Source: Allobogoriella deserti (GTDB taxonomy: Bacteria; Actinomycetota; Actinomycetes; Actinomycetales; Actinomycetaceae). Taken from it: DNA of 64,000 bases. The notes beneath the pieces were generated by a model. That model was not told where the DNA came from and did not search any database. It was given only the letters and a program-made list of their open reading frames with translations. Every line of letters begins with the position of its first letter. Positions within the stretch are counted from its first letter, which is position 1. A program made the position numbers and the translations under genes. The stretch spans positions 1 to 64,000 of the forward strand of contig NZ_JBHUEE010000001.1 of the NCBI RefSeq assembly GCF_042680605.1, read 5' to 3'. Shown piece by piece: positions 1 to 8,129 of this stretch.

Positions 1-93
1 ACAACACCCCCCGGATCATCAACGACAGGGGCAGACAGTCATGCCGGACCCAGCGACCACAACCCCGCCCACGCGGGATCACCAAGAAGGTAA
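1..93 (+). CDS. Possible C-terminal tail of a gene entering from the left edge (partial)
   Basis: The first plus frame is open from base 1 to a TAA at 91-93. It reads as a 30-residue tail rich in Gly, Ser, Pro, Thr and His. It would converge on the PstS-like gene, whose stop is 15 bases further on. The composition fits a disordered C-terminus, but so short a stretch could be open by chance. No function can be given. Confidence 0.3.
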   Translation, partial: TTPPGSSTTGADSHAGPSDHNPAHAGSPRR

Positions 94-108
94 CGGGCGC
101 GACGGTCG

Positions 109-1092
109 TCAGCCGGCGGACAGCGCCTCGACGATGTCGACGTCCTGATACGGGTCGCCGCCGAGCATGCTGCCCGTGGTGCGCTGGTCGAACCGGTCCC
201 GCACCAGATCGTGGGCCTCGGCCGGCAGCCGGTAGAAGTACACCCGGGGCAGGATGTCGTAGACGTGCTCGAGGTAGTACTCGACGAACTCCTCGGCGTC
301 GTCATGCTCCTCGAGCGCAGCCGTGGAGACGTAGATGAACAGCGGGCGGGTCAGCGGCTCGTAGGTCCCGTCCTGCGCGTTGCGCAGGCTCGGCTCGACG
401 CCGTCGACCGCAACGGTGGTGATGACGTCGCGGACCTCCTCGTCGGCCTCGAGGTAGTTGCCGGCGCCCATGAAGCCGAGGCTGTCGACGTCGTCGGCGA
501 CCCAGCCGGCGAGCTCGACCATGTCGTCGCTGGTCCGGTAGTCCTCCCGGATCGCCCCCACCTCGCCGGTGACCTGGTGGGTGAAGTACTCGAACGTGCC
601 CGACCCCTCGGGTCGGCCGACGAACTCGATCTCCTCGTCCGGCCACGCCGGGCGCAGGTCGCTCCAGGTCGTCACGTCGGAGTCCGGGGCCCAGGCCTCG
701 CGGAGTTCGTCCAGGGTCAGCGTGGTGGCGAAGTCGTTGTCGATGTGGCGGACCACGCTGAGCGCGTCCAGTGCGATCGGCAGCTCGATGTACTCGACGC
801 CGTTGTCGGCGCACATCTGCACGTAATCGGTCGGCTGACCGGCTCCGGGGATCGCCTCCGAGGCGTTGTTGATGTGGGACTGCCCGCTGCAGAAGCGCTC
901 GAAGCCGTCGGTGGTGCCCTCGGCGGCCATGTCCACGTCGATGCCGGACTCGCGGGCCACCGTCTGCGTGATCGGGTACACGGTGCTCGACCCGGAGACG
1001 ACGAGCTCGTCACCGTCCGCGCTGGCGTCCGCGCAAGCCCCGAGTGCCCCGACGGCGAAGGCCGCCGTGATCGCCAGGATGCCTCGTCTCAC
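109..1092 (-). CDS. PstS-like phosphate-binding lipoprotein
   Basis: 327 aa. The N-terminus is a lipoprotein signal: MRRG, a hydrophobic stretch, then the lipobox LGAC around residue 19, so it should be anchored outside the membrane. The mature part begins with VVSGSSTVYPI, the Ser-rich phosphate loop of PstS/SphX-type binding proteins, and has further family motifs such as GRPEGSGTFEYF. It presumably binds phosphate. It is last in a minus-strand set behind a coiled-coil protein (4-base overlap) and a Na/Pi symporter. No pstCAB genes are nearby, which is unusual for a PstS-like protein; it may serve a remote Pst permease or act as a sensor. The family call is strong; the partner is unknown. 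Confidence 0.85.
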   Translation of the reverse strand: MRRGILAITAAFAVGALGACADASADGDELVVSGSSTVYPITQTVARESGIDVDMAAEGTTDGFERFCSGQSHINNASEAIPGAGQPTDYVQMCADNGVEYIELPIALDALSVVRHIDNDFATTLTLDELREAWAPDSDVTTWSDLRPAWPDEEIEFVGRPEGSGTFEYFTHQVTGEVGAIREDYRTSDDMVELAGWVADDVDSLGFMGAGNYLEADEEVRDVITTVAVDGVEPSLRNAQDGTYEPLTRPLFIYVSTAALEEHDDAEEFVEYYLEHVYDILPRVYFYRLPAEAHDLVRDRFDQRTTGSMLGGDPYQDVDIVEALSAG

Positions 1093-1406
1093 GGCGCCGT
1101 TCCTTCCGCCGAGGTTCCGGTCGGGTCATCGGCTCCGGACACCGGTCGACGCCGGCGCAGCTCGTCGATGACCTCGTCGAAGAAGGCACGCACCTCGCTC
1201 CAGCGCACCCGGGTGCTCGCCAGGTGCTCCTCGAGCCTGTCGATCTCGGCGTGCTGCCGGGCACGGAGTCGCTGCTCGGCGAGCTCCTTCCGCAGCGCGG
1301 AGATCGAGCTCTCCGCCTCGCGCAGGATCTCCTCCAGCTCCTCCTCGATGCTGCGCGGCGGGAGGCGGTCGTCGCCTTCCGGCGTGGGATATCCAGGGTC
1401 GGTCAC
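1089..1406 (-). CDS. Small coiled-coil protein in the phosphate operon
   Basis: 105 aa, cytoplasmic, no signal peptide or membrane segment. Residues 18-85 are Glu, Arg and Leu rich with heptad-like spacing (SIEEELEEILREAE, then RLEEHLASTRVRW), so a long coiled coil is expected. The stop overlaps the start of the PstS-like gene by 4 bases (ATGA), implying translational coupling. The symporter ends 10 bases upstream. I recognise no family. Its position between a phosphate symporter and a phosphate-binding protein suggests an accessory or regulatory role in phosphate uptake; that is inference. Confidence 0.75.
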   Translation of the reverse strand: MTDPGYPTPEGDDRLPPRSIEEELEEILREAESSISALRKELAEQRLRARQHAEIDRLEEHLASTRVRWSEVRAFFDEVIDELRRRRPVSGADDPTGTSAEGTAP

Positions 1407-1416
1407 CGGTGCCTCC

Positions 1417-2658
1417 TCAGAGGATGACGGTCGCGAAGATCAGGGCGAGGGGAAGGGCGACGAACACGCCGAGGACCCAGACCGCGGCCCACACCTTCTT
1501 CTCTGCGGCCAGGCCGGCCAGCCAGGTGGCCCCGCGCAGCGGGATCACCCGCAGCGGCGGCAGGCCGAAGATGACGATGGTGGCGTACAGGTTGAACAGC
1601 AGGTGGACGAACGCGGCCTGCAGTGCGGTCTCCGCCTCCAGTCCGGTGAAGGCGAACGCCGCGATGAGGGCCGTGATGGTGGTGCCGATGTTGGCACCGA
1701 TGGTGAACGGGTAGATCTGGCGCAGGGAGAACGAGCCGGAGCCGGCGAGCGGGATGGCCAGCGATGTGGTGGTCGAGGACGACTGCACCATGACCGTCAC
1801 GACCATGCCGGACGCGATGCCGGTGAGCGGCCCCCGGCCGATGGCGGTGTGCAGGACCTTCGCTGCCCGACCGACCATGAGGACCTTGAGCAACCGTCCG
1901 ATGACGTTGATGACGGCCAGGATGAGCCCGATGCCGATGGCGATCATGACGATGCCGTGCCAGGGCTCGGGGATGAACGCGGTGACGCTCTCGAGCAGGT
2001 TCGCGAGCGGCTCGGTGACCCCGTCCACCACGGTGCCGATGCCCGCGAACACCGCGGCGACCACGCCGCCATCGGTGCCCGAGGTCTGGCCGGACAGCCA
2101 GCTGGAGGACCGCTCCAGCAGTCCGAAGATCATCTCCAAGGGCAGGAAGATGACGACGGCGAGAAGGTTGAAGAAGTCGTGCACCGTCGCGGCGGAGAAG
2201 CCACGCCGGAACGCCTCCTTGTCGCGCACCATGCCGAGACTGACGAGGGTGTTGGTCAGCGTGGTGCCGATGTTGGCGCCCATGAGCATCGGCACCACGA
2301 TCTCCATCGGCAATCCGCCGGCGGCCAGGCCCACCGTCACCGAGGTCGTCGTGGAGGAGGACTGCGTCGCGGCGGTGGCGACGACACCGACCATCAGCGC
2401 CACGAACGGGTTGGAGGCGAAGGCGAACAGGTCCGCCGCCTGACCACCGGTGGCGGCCTTGAACCCGCCGCCGATGACGTTGACGGCCGTGATGAGCAGG
2501 TAGATGCCGACGACGACGGCGAGCCAGTTGGCCACCTGAAGCGTCTGTCCCTGCAGTCCGAACCGCTCCAACGGGCTGCGCAGCGCGGCCGCGGACGACT
2601 CGGACGGCGCGGGCGCATCGGCCTGGACGGGGATCTCGCGTTCGGTCGAGGACGACAT
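1417..2658 (-). CDS. Na/Pi cotransporter family protein (NptA/PhoU-less type)
   Basis: 413 aa, polytopic membrane protein. It carries the two inverted-repeat signatures of the Na+/phosphate symporter family, each with QSSSTTTS (about residues 95 and 290), within paired hydrophobic repeats that also share GANIGTT. It imports phosphate using the sodium gradient. There is no C-terminal PhoU domain, which many bacterial members have. The frame is open further upstream, but the start at 2658 is chosen because GGAG lies 8 bases before it and the extra residues are Arg/Ala-rich and not family-like. First gene of the three-gene operon. Confidence 0.9.
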   Translation of the reverse strand: MSSSTEREIPVQADAPAPSESSAAALRSPLERFGLQGQTLQVANWLAVVVGIYLLITAVNVIGGGFKAATGGQAADLFAFASNPFVALMVGVVATAATQSSSTTTSVTVGLAAGGLPMEIVVPMLMGANIGTTLTNTLVSLGMVRDKEAFRRGFSAATVHDFFNLLAVVIFLPLEMIFGLLERSSSWLSGQTSGTDGGVVAAVFAGIGTVVDGVTEPLANLLESVTAFIPEPWHGIVMIAIGIGLILAVINVIGRLLKVLMVGRAAKVLHTAIGRGPLTGIASGMVVTVMVQSSSTTTSLAIPLAGSGSFSLRQIYPFTIGANIGTTITALIAAFAFTGLEAETALQAAFVHLLFNLYATIVIFGLPPLRVIPLRGATWLAGLAAEKKVWAAVWVLGVFVALPLALIFATVIL

Positions 2659-2857
2659 GCGTGCTCCTGCCGTGCGTCGGGCGGCTGCGCGGGAGGCGAG
2701 CCGACGGCGCACACGCTAGAGCGGCCCGGTGTCTCGGAATCGTCCGGGACATGAACGGTGGCCGACCGCGCGGGATCGTCGCGCTCGTGCGCGTCGGGCG
2801 CTCGAGGCGACCACCCGATCCCCGGCGGCGGTCCGGGTGGGCGTGATGAGATGACCT

Positions 2858-3412
2858 ATGGTCGAACCGCTCCGCCCGACGTTGCGTACCCTGCCGTCCC
2901 TGACCGGGCGCAGCCCGGTCCCCGACCTCGCGGCGCTGCCCGCCGACCCGATGCGCATGTTCCGTGACTGGCTCGACCTCGCCATCGCCTCCGCGGTCCC
3001 GGAACCGCACACCATGACGCTGTCCACCGTCGACGATGACGGGGTGCCGGACGCGCGCGTGCTCATCCTCAAGGAGGTCGACGAGACCGGATGGGCGTTC
3101 GCGAGCACCGCCGAGAGTAGGAAAGGGCGCCAGCTGGCCGCCCGCCCGGCGGCGGCGCTGTCCTTCTGGTGGCAGCCGCTGGCCCGTGCCGTGCGGGTCC
3201 GGGGCCCCGTGGTCGAGGCCACCCGGGCGGAGAGCGAGGAGGACCTGCAGGCCCGCAGCCCGACCGCGCAGGCCGAGGTGGCCGGCGAGACGTGGACGCT
3301 CTGGCGTGTGCGGCCCACTCGCGTGGAGTTCTGGCGCGGATCCCCCGATCGCCGGCACCTGCGGATCGTCTACCGCCGCGACGGCGAGAGCTGGAGGGCG
3401 TCCGTGTCGTGA
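2858..3412 (+). CDS. Pyridoxamine 5'-phosphate oxidase family protein
   Basis: 184 aa. The order of motifs is that of PdxH: DPMRMFRDWLDLA, an FMN-binding segment around PDARVLILKEVDETGWAFAST, then ESRKGRQLAARPAAALSFWW, and the C-terminal dimerisation part ending WRVRPTRVEFWRG. PdxH oxidises pyridoxine or pyridoxamine 5'-phosphate to PLP with FMN. The protein is shorter than typical PdxH (about 210-220 aa) and its C-terminus diverges after the WRG motif (SPDRRHLRIVYRRDGESW instead of the usual R-L-H-R form), so it may be a paralogue with another flavin-dependent role. It stands alone on the plus strand. Confidence 0.8.
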   Translation: MVEPLRPTLRTLPSLTGRSPVPDLAALPADPMRMFRDWLDLAIASAVPEPHTMTLSTVDDDGVPDARVLILKEVDETGWAFASTAESRKGRQLAARPAAALSFWWQPLARAVRVRGPVVEATRAESEEDLQARSPTAQAEVAGETWTLWRVRPTRVEFWRGSPDRRHLRIVYRRDGESWRASVS

Positions 3413-3466
3413 CGTGCCTTCCGCGGGCCGCGGGCTGGACGCAGCGGTGGTGGAACTCGCCTGAAC

Positions 3467-3700
3467 TCAGGCCCGGTCGACGAGTTCCGGGTCCCCGGAC
3501 TGCCGGGCGCAGTGGGCGCAGCAGTACACCGCGCCGTCGGACTCGACGCCGTGCCCCAGGATCCGGCAGCCGCAGTGCTCACACGTCGGCGCCATGGTCT
3601 GGATGGCGCACTCGAAGCTGTCGAACGTCCCGGACACGCCGTCGCGGGTGAGCGTGAACGTCTTGTCGTAGTCGTTCCCGCACGTGTCGCACGTCGCCAT
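3467..3700 (-). CDS. Small Cys-rich zinc-binding protein, metallothionein-like
   Basis: 77 aa with nine Cys: an N-terminal CDTCGNDYD ribbon, then CAIQ, CEHCGCRILGHGVE, and CCAHC. The second half (CEHCGC, HGVE, YCCAHCARQ) resembles bacterial metallothionein-type proteins that hold zinc in a compact fold. A zinc storage or redox-sensing role is likely but not proven. AAGGAG lies just upstream of the ATG at 3700. It sits between the PNPOx gene (convergent) and the CBS protein (same strand), in a group that looks stress-related. Confidence 0.7.
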   Translation of the reverse strand: MATCDTCGNDYDKTFTLTRDGVSGTFDSFECAIQTMAPTCEHCGCRILGHGVESDGAVYCCAHCARQSGDPELVDRA

Positions 3701-3724
3701 GGCGCACTCCTTTCCCGAAGCTGG

Positions 3725-4141
3725 TCACTCGTTCGGTCGCTGAGCGGAGATGTCGGCCAGGGCGGACTGCTGGTCCCGTTCCATGGCGAGGTCGCCGATG
3801 GAGAGGATGCCGACGAGATCCTCGCCCCGGGTCACCGGGACGCGGCGCACGGCGCGGTCACGCATGAGCGCGACGGCGCGGTCCTGCGGGTCGTCCGGTG
3901 AGACGCTCACCAGGCCGGTGCTGCACGCCCGGCGCACCTCGTCCTCGGCGGTTCCGCCGTCGGCGAGGACCCGGACCACGAGGTCGCGATCGGTGACGAT
4001 GCCGACCGGCGCGCCGTCCTCGAGGACCACGAGGTCCCCGATGTCCTGGGCGCGCATCAGTTCGGCGGCCTCACGTACGGACTGGTTCGCCCGGATCGTC
4101 GTCGGGTTCGCGGTCATGATGTCTTCGACGGTTCCTGCCAT
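3725..4141 (-). CDS. CBS-domain protein
   Basis: 138 aa with two CBS motifs: VEDIMTANPTTIRANQSVREAA to GIVTDRDLVVRVLA (residues 4-62) and the C-terminal half with VALMRDRAVRRVPVTRGEDLVGILSIGDLA. Such stand-alone CBS pairs bind adenine nucleotides and often answer to stress or energy state. The frame is open upstream, but the start at 4141 has a strong GAGGAGGGG Shine-Dalgarno and begins exactly at the domain. Partner unknown. Confidence 0.85.
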   Translation of the reverse strand: MAGTVEDIMTANPTTIRANQSVREAAELMRAQDIGDLVVLEDGAPVGIVTDRDLVVRVLADGGTAEDEVRRACSTGLVSVSPDDPQDRAVALMRDRAVRRVPVTRGEDLVGILSIGDLAMERDQQSALADISAQRPNE

Positions 4142-4199
4142 GGTGCCCCTCCTCGGATCGGTGCGAGGTTCTGGCGTCACCGTCATGGTCGTGCTGGGC

Positions 4200-4769
4200 T
4201 CAGTGCTCCGCATCCCGGCCCGGCGCGTCGCGGGTGCCGGCGAGGTAGGACGGCAGTTCGTCGAGCCATGCCAGTGCCGCGCGCTCGTAGTGGATGCCCA
4301 GGGCGAGCGTGGCGAGCCGGCCGCGTCCACGGTCGGAGGTGTCGGACGCCAGTTCCTCTCGCCATGCCTCGTACCGGGTGAGCCGGTCCTCGTGGCGACG
4401 GCGTTGATCGTCCAGCAGCTCGTGGAACCGCTCCTCGGGGACGTCGTCGGCGAAGGCCACGGTCAGGAGGAACGGAACGCGGACGTTCTCCTCACCTGGG
4501 CTGCGCTCGAGCCAGTCGAGATAGGCCTGACGGCCCGAGTCGGTGATGCGGTAGCGCCGTCGGCCGCGCCCCTCGGCCGGGAGCGCCTCCGCGAACCCGC
4601 GCCGCTCGAGCTGTGCCAGCTCGCGGTAGGCCTGGCTGCGCTGGATGGTCCAGAAGTTGCCGACCCGGGACCACGCCTCCTCGACGAGCTCCCAGCCGGT
4701 CATCGACCTCTCGTTCAGCAGCCCCAGCAGGGCACCGGCCGTCACGCTGACCTGGTCCGGGCTCGGCAC
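4200..4769 (-). CDS. PadR-family transcriptional regulator
   Basis: 189 aa. N-terminal PadR winged helix: AGALLGLLNERSMTGWELVEE, helix with YRELAQLERRGFAE, wing with GRRRYRITDSGRQAYLDWL, followed by a C-terminal helical dimerisation half (RHEDRLTRYEAWREEL). Start taken as GTG at 4769 because AAGGAG lies five to seven bases upstream; an in-frame ATG at 4808 lacks such a site. The effector is unknown. It lies between the CBS gene and a DUF457-type membrane protein on the same strand. Confidence 0.85.
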   Translation of the reverse strand: MPSPDQVSVTAGALLGLLNERSMTGWELVEEAWSRVGNFWTIQRSQAYRELAQLERRGFAEALPAEGRGRRRYRITDSGRQAYLDWLERSPGEENVRVPFLLTVAFADDVPEERFHELLDDQRRRHEDRLTRYEAWREELASDTSDRGRGRLATLALGIHYERAALAWLDELPSYLAGTRDAPGRDAEH

Positions 4770-4811
4770 GCATGCTCCTTCCGACGACGCAACGCCCCAT
4801 CCTCGCACCGC

Positions 4812-5495
4812 TCAGCGGGGCAGGGTGGGGCGCCTGTCGACGGCCGGGTGCGCGCGGCGGTGGCCCGCGAGCCACTGGCCGGTCGCCGCGAGGACGGCGT
4901 ACGCACCGAGGTTCCCCGCCGCGAGGAGCAGGGAGTTCTCCGGCGGCTCGCTGAGCGCGACGAACCCGCCGAAGCCGATCATCGCGGCGGCGAGGACGGG
5001 CATGCCCGCTCGGCCCAGACGGTCGGCCGGGACGGTCGAGCGCAGATAGAGCGCGAGACCGGCGAGCACAAGCACCACCTCGACGGCGAACCCGGCGCCG
5101 CCGGTGAGGCCGAGACCGACCTCGCTGCCCCGGCCCAGCAGCGGGAGGTCCGGCTCGTGCACGACCGCGTCGAGCACCCAGTGGCTCAGCACGACGGCGG
5201 CGACCAGGCCGCCCGCGGCGTGCCGCTCCCGTCCGCGTACCGTCAGGGCCATGACGCCGTAGGCGGCGAGTGCCATGGCGGCGGTGGCTACGAGCGAGTG
5301 ACTGAACGGCACCGAGACCATCTCCACCGCATCGGGCCCGACGCCGTCGTGCACCCGGATCTGCTCGATACCGGCGGGCACCAGCACGGAGTAGACGACG
5401 TCCGGAAGCTGGCTGGCGATGACGAGACCGGCGAGCGCGCGCCTCGGTTGGGCGGCCTTGGCGGCGAGGGCGACGCCGATGTGACCGATGAACAT
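4812..5495 (-). CDS. DUF457-like integral membrane protein (YdjM-type putative metal-dependent hydrolase)
   Basis: 227 aa, about six to seven membrane segments. It starts MFIGHIGVALAAK and has the polar motifs QLPDVV, PFSHSL, LSHWVLDAVVHEPD in order, a His/Asp pattern typical of the family annotated as LexA-binding or membrane-bound metal-dependent hydrolase. The true substrate of this family is not established. The ORF is open far upstream but the start at 5495 begins at the conserved residues. It follows the 157-residue membrane protein with a gap of only five bases, so they are likely co-transcribed. Confidence 0.75.
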   Translation of the reverse strand: MFIGHIGVALAAKAAQPRRALAGLVIASQLPDVVYSVLVPAGIEQIRVHDGVGPDAVEMVSVPFSHSLVATAAMALAAYGVMALTVRGRERHAAGGLVAAVVLSHWVLDAVVHEPDLPLLGRGSEVGLGLTGGAGFAVEVVLVLAGLALYLRSTVPADRLGRAGMPVLAAAMIGFGGFVALSEPPENSLLLAAGNLGAYAVLAATGQWLAGHRRAHPAVDRRPTLPR

Positions 5496-5500
5496 CGGCC

Positions 5501-5974
5501 TCACCCGACCGGTCGCTGCTCGGCGCACCCGGCTCGGTGCGACTCGACGTGCCCGAACCGACGGAGGAGGACGCTGCCGAGAACCGGGATCACGACGGCG
5601 GTGGCGGTGACGCCGACGGCGCCACCGCCTGCCCGCAGGACGACGAGCACCAGGAAGCCGACCACGAGCGAGATGACGTTGAAGCCCACGTGGCCGAGCA
5701 CCGCGAGCCGCCGACCCGAGCGTTGTGCACGTTCGGCGAGTACCCCGCGCACCACCATGACCATGGCCAGCACGGTCAGGGCGACGAAGACGGCGCTCGT
5801 CGCCGCCGCCAGCGTGGGCCAGGCAAGGGCGAGACTGAACGGCAGGACGCCGGCCATCCCCGCCAGCGCGAGCGTGTGCCCACGCAGCAGACCCGGCCGC
5901 CGCCAGGACATGACACCGAGGACGAGGGCGAGGACGGCGGCGACGGCGTGGACGAGGACCAGGGTGGCGTGCAT
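5501..5974 (-). CDS. Four-to-five-TM membrane protein, paralogue of the gene at 7065-7508
   Basis: 157 aa, almost wholly hydrophobic, with short polar loops. It opens MHATLVLVHAVAAVLALVLG, continues with RPGLLRGHTLALA and has GVLAERAQRSGRR before a conserved HVGFN. The start at 5974 follows GGAGG at five bases; the frame extends 12 codons further up without a ribosome site. It is clearly homologous to the gene at 7065-7508; the SDR gene lies between them. Function unknown. A DUF2306-like heme or electron-transfer role was considered but no conserved His pattern supports it. Confidence 0.75.
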   Translation of the reverse strand: MHATLVLVHAVAAVLALVLGVMSWRRPGLLRGHTLALAGMAGVLPFSLALAWPTLAAATSAVFVALTVLAMVMVVRGVLAERAQRSGRRLAVLGHVGFNVISLVVGFLVLVVLRAGGGAVGVTATAVVIPVLGSVLLRRFGHVESHRAGCAEQRPVG

Positions 5975-6049
5975 GGCGGCCTCCAGGAGCGGATGCCGCC
6001 ACCGTGTCACCTGACACAGTGACCTGTCAATGTGTCATGTCGTCGCGGA

Positions 6050-6967
6050 TCATGGAGTCGGGGAACCGCCGTTGACGTTGAGCGTCTCGCCGATGACATA
6101 GCTGGACTCGGGGGAGGCGAGGAAGACGAACGCCGGGGCCATCTCGGTCGGCTGCGCGGCCCGGCCGAGGGGAGTCGACTGGCCGAACTCCGGCAGCGCT
6201 TCCTGCGGCTGCCCCTCGGACGGCTGGATGGGCGTCCACACCGGGCCGGGCGCGACGGCGTTGACCCGGATGCCCCGCGGGGCGAGCTGTTGCGCCAGAC
6301 CCTTGGAGAAGTTGTTGATCGCGGCCTTCGTGCTCGCGTAGTCCAGCAGGGTGGGTGAGGGCTGGTAGGCCTGGATCGAGGTCGTGTTGATGATCGTCGA
6401 GCCGGCCGGAAGGTGCGCGAGCGCGGCCCGGGTGACCCGGAACATCGCGAGGATGTTGGCGTGGAAGGTCTCCTCGAGCTGCTCGTCGCCGATCTCGGTG
6501 AGGCTCTCCGTGGCGACCTGTTTGCCGGCGTTGTTGACGAGGATGTCCAGCCCGCCCAGGTCGCCGACCGCACGCTCGACCACCTCGGTGCAGAACGCAG
6601 GGTCGATGAGGTCTCCGGCGATGGTGACGGCGTTGCGACCGCAGTCGGTGATGATCTGCGCGACGTGCTGCGCGTCCCGCTCCTCGGCCGGGAGGTAGGT
6701 GATGGCCACGTCGGCACCTTCGCGCGCGAATGCGACCGCCGCCGCGGCACCGATGCCCGAGTCGCCGCCGGTGACCAGCGCCTTTCGCCCTTCCAGACGT
6801 CCGGTGCCCCGGTAGGACTGCTCGCCGATGTCCGGCGTGGGAGCCATGTCCCGCTGCAGGCCGGGCTCTTCCTGATGCTGCTTCGGCGGACTGATCTCCG
6901 GGAAGCGGTCGACCGGGTTGACGAAGGCGAGCTGGTCGGTGCTGATCCGTGCGTCGTCGTTGCTCAA
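6050..6967 (-). CDS. SDR family oxidoreductase, general-stress type (YhdF/YhxD-like)
   Basis: 305 aa. A 55-residue N-terminal extension (PPKQHQEEPGLQRDM, PDIGEQSYRGTGRLEG) precedes the Rossmann fold; this extension is characteristic of the general-stress glucose-dehydrogenase-like SDRs. Cofactor motif TGGDSGIG at about 67, NNAG near 146, catalytic Ser in INTTSIQAY and Tyr-x-x-x-Lys in YASTK. It should reduce or oxidise a small alcohol or carbonyl with NAD(P). It is flanked by two paralogous membrane proteins on the same strand, 75 bases from one and 97 from the other. Confidence 0.9.
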   Translation of the reverse strand: MSNDDARISTDQLAFVNPVDRFPEISPPKQHQEEPGLQRDMAPTPDIGEQSYRGTGRLEGRKALVTGGDSGIGAAAAVAFAREGADVAITYLPAEERDAQHVAQIITDCGRNAVTIAGDLIDPAFCTEVVERAVGDLGGLDILVNNAGKQVATESLTEIGDEQLEETFHANILAMFRVTRAALAHLPAGSTIINTTSIQAYQPSPTLLDYASTKAAINNFSKGLAQQLAPRGIRVNAVAPGPVWTPIQPSEGQPQEALPEFGQSTPLGRAAQPTEMAPAFVFLASPESSYVIGETLNVNGGSPTP

Positions 6968-7064
6968 CGGGCTCCTCCTCGGGAGACGGTGGGTGGGCAG
7001 TCACGCAGACTGCGGCGTCCACCTCAAGTCTCCGGCCGCGGCCCCCGAGCCGCACGCGGAGCGG

Positions 7065-7508
7065 TCAGTGCGCGGCTTCCGTGCGGACCTGGCGGAGCAG
7101 GTACAGGCCGACCAACGGGGTGGCGGCCACGACGGCGACGATGCCGACGACGCCGGAACCGGCCTGGCTCGCGGCGACGGCGAGCAGGCCCGTGGTCAGG
7201 ATCACCACGTTGAGGCCGACCCGGCCCACCATGCGGCGCTCGCGCCCGGCCGTGGCGTCGCGTTCGGCGAGCGCCCCCTGCACGACCATGGCTGCGGTGA
7301 TCATGGCCAGACCCACGTACGCCACACGGACGAGCACGGTCTCCTGCGGCCAGCCCGCGGCGATCAGCGCCGCGAGAGCGATCACCATGACCGCCAGCGC
7401 GATCGTGTGCGCCCGCAGCAGCCCGCGCGCGCGTATGCCGAGCATGCCGAACACGAGCGCCGACACCGCCGCCACGGCATGCACCATCACCAGGGCCAGA
7501 TGCCCCAT
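7065..7508 (-). CDS. Membrane protein, paralogue of the gene at 5501-5974
   Basis: 147 aa, hydrophobic, four to five membrane segments. MGHLALVMVHAVAAVSALVFG, RGLLRAHTIALAV, GALAERDATAGRERR and RVGLNV match its paralogue segment by segment. The start at 7508 has GGAGG seven bases upstream. Likely the first gene of a minus-strand set (this gene, SDR, paralogue, DUF457 protein). Function unknown. Confidence 0.75.
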   Translation of the reverse strand: MGHLALVMVHAVAAVSALVFGMLGIRARGLLRAHTIALAVMVIALAALIAAGWPQETVLVRVAYVGLAMITAAMVVQGALAERDATAGRERRMVGRVGLNVVILTTGLLAVAASQAGSGVVGIVAVVAATPLVGLYLLRQVRTEAAH

Positions 7509-7616
7509 TGCGACACCTCCGGAGGGGGAGAGGTTTCGGACACTCTCCCACTGCCCCGCAGGACCTGGCAATGTTCTCGGTCGCGTCGGCGTGCTCAGGT
7601 GCCGGGGCTCAGCTGC

Positions 7617-8009
7617 TCAGCGTCTGCGACGCCGGTCCGGCAGGGCGACCGCCGTCACCGCGGCCAGTGCCGCCGGGAGGAAGAACAGGCCGAACGAGGC
7701 GAGCGAGACGAGCACGAACACGAGCAGCAGGCCGGCGGTCAGGATCGCGATCGCGCGGCTATCCCGAAGCATGACCGGCGCCGCCGCAAGGCCGACCGGG
7801 ACGGCGCACGGCCCCAGCACCCACGGGCCCTGGGACTCGACGAAGCTCACCCGTCGGACGACCTCCTCGCCGGAACCCGACATCGAGGTCTCGACGCCGA
7901 GCGGGGCGAGCGCCACGACGAGGGCCGCGACGATCGCGAGGACGGTGGCGACGAGGTGAGCGACCTGCCGCGGCGAGCGTCCTGTCGTTGGGGTGCTGTC
8001 GGCGGGCAC
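7617..8009 (-). CDS. Small membrane protein of unknown function
   Basis: 130 aa with three probable membrane segments (VAHLVATVLAIVAALVVALA, a segment near GPCAVPVGLAAAPV, and the long AILTAGLLLVFVLVSLASFG region) and an Arg-rich end (PDRRRRR). Between the first two segments is an extracytoplasmic loop with EEVVRRVSFVES. The start is GTG; AAGG and GAGGAG lie upstream. No family recognised. It stands between fhs and the 147-residue membrane protein, all on the minus strand. Confidence 0.6.
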   Translation of the reverse strand: MPADSTPTTGRSPRQVAHLVATVLAIVAALVVALAPLGVETSMSGSGEEVVRRVSFVESQGPWVLGPCAVPVGLAAAPVMLRDSRAIAILTAGLLLVFVLVSLASFGLFFLPAALAAVTAVALPDRRRRR

Positions 8010-8129
8010 GGGTGACCTTCACTCCTCGTGGAACGTGGGCGCCGTCCTCCTCCGCGACGGCCGGCGGCCAGCATGTCACGCCTGTGGGGCGAGGCGGACC
8101 GGGCTCCTCGGGCTAGGGGAGGGCGTCCG

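Noticed and set aside
211..2754. 847-codon open frame on the plus strand opposite the phosphate genes
   Set aside because: It is antisense to two well-recognised genes, is Gly/Asp/Arg-rich without domains and arises from high-GC codon bias.
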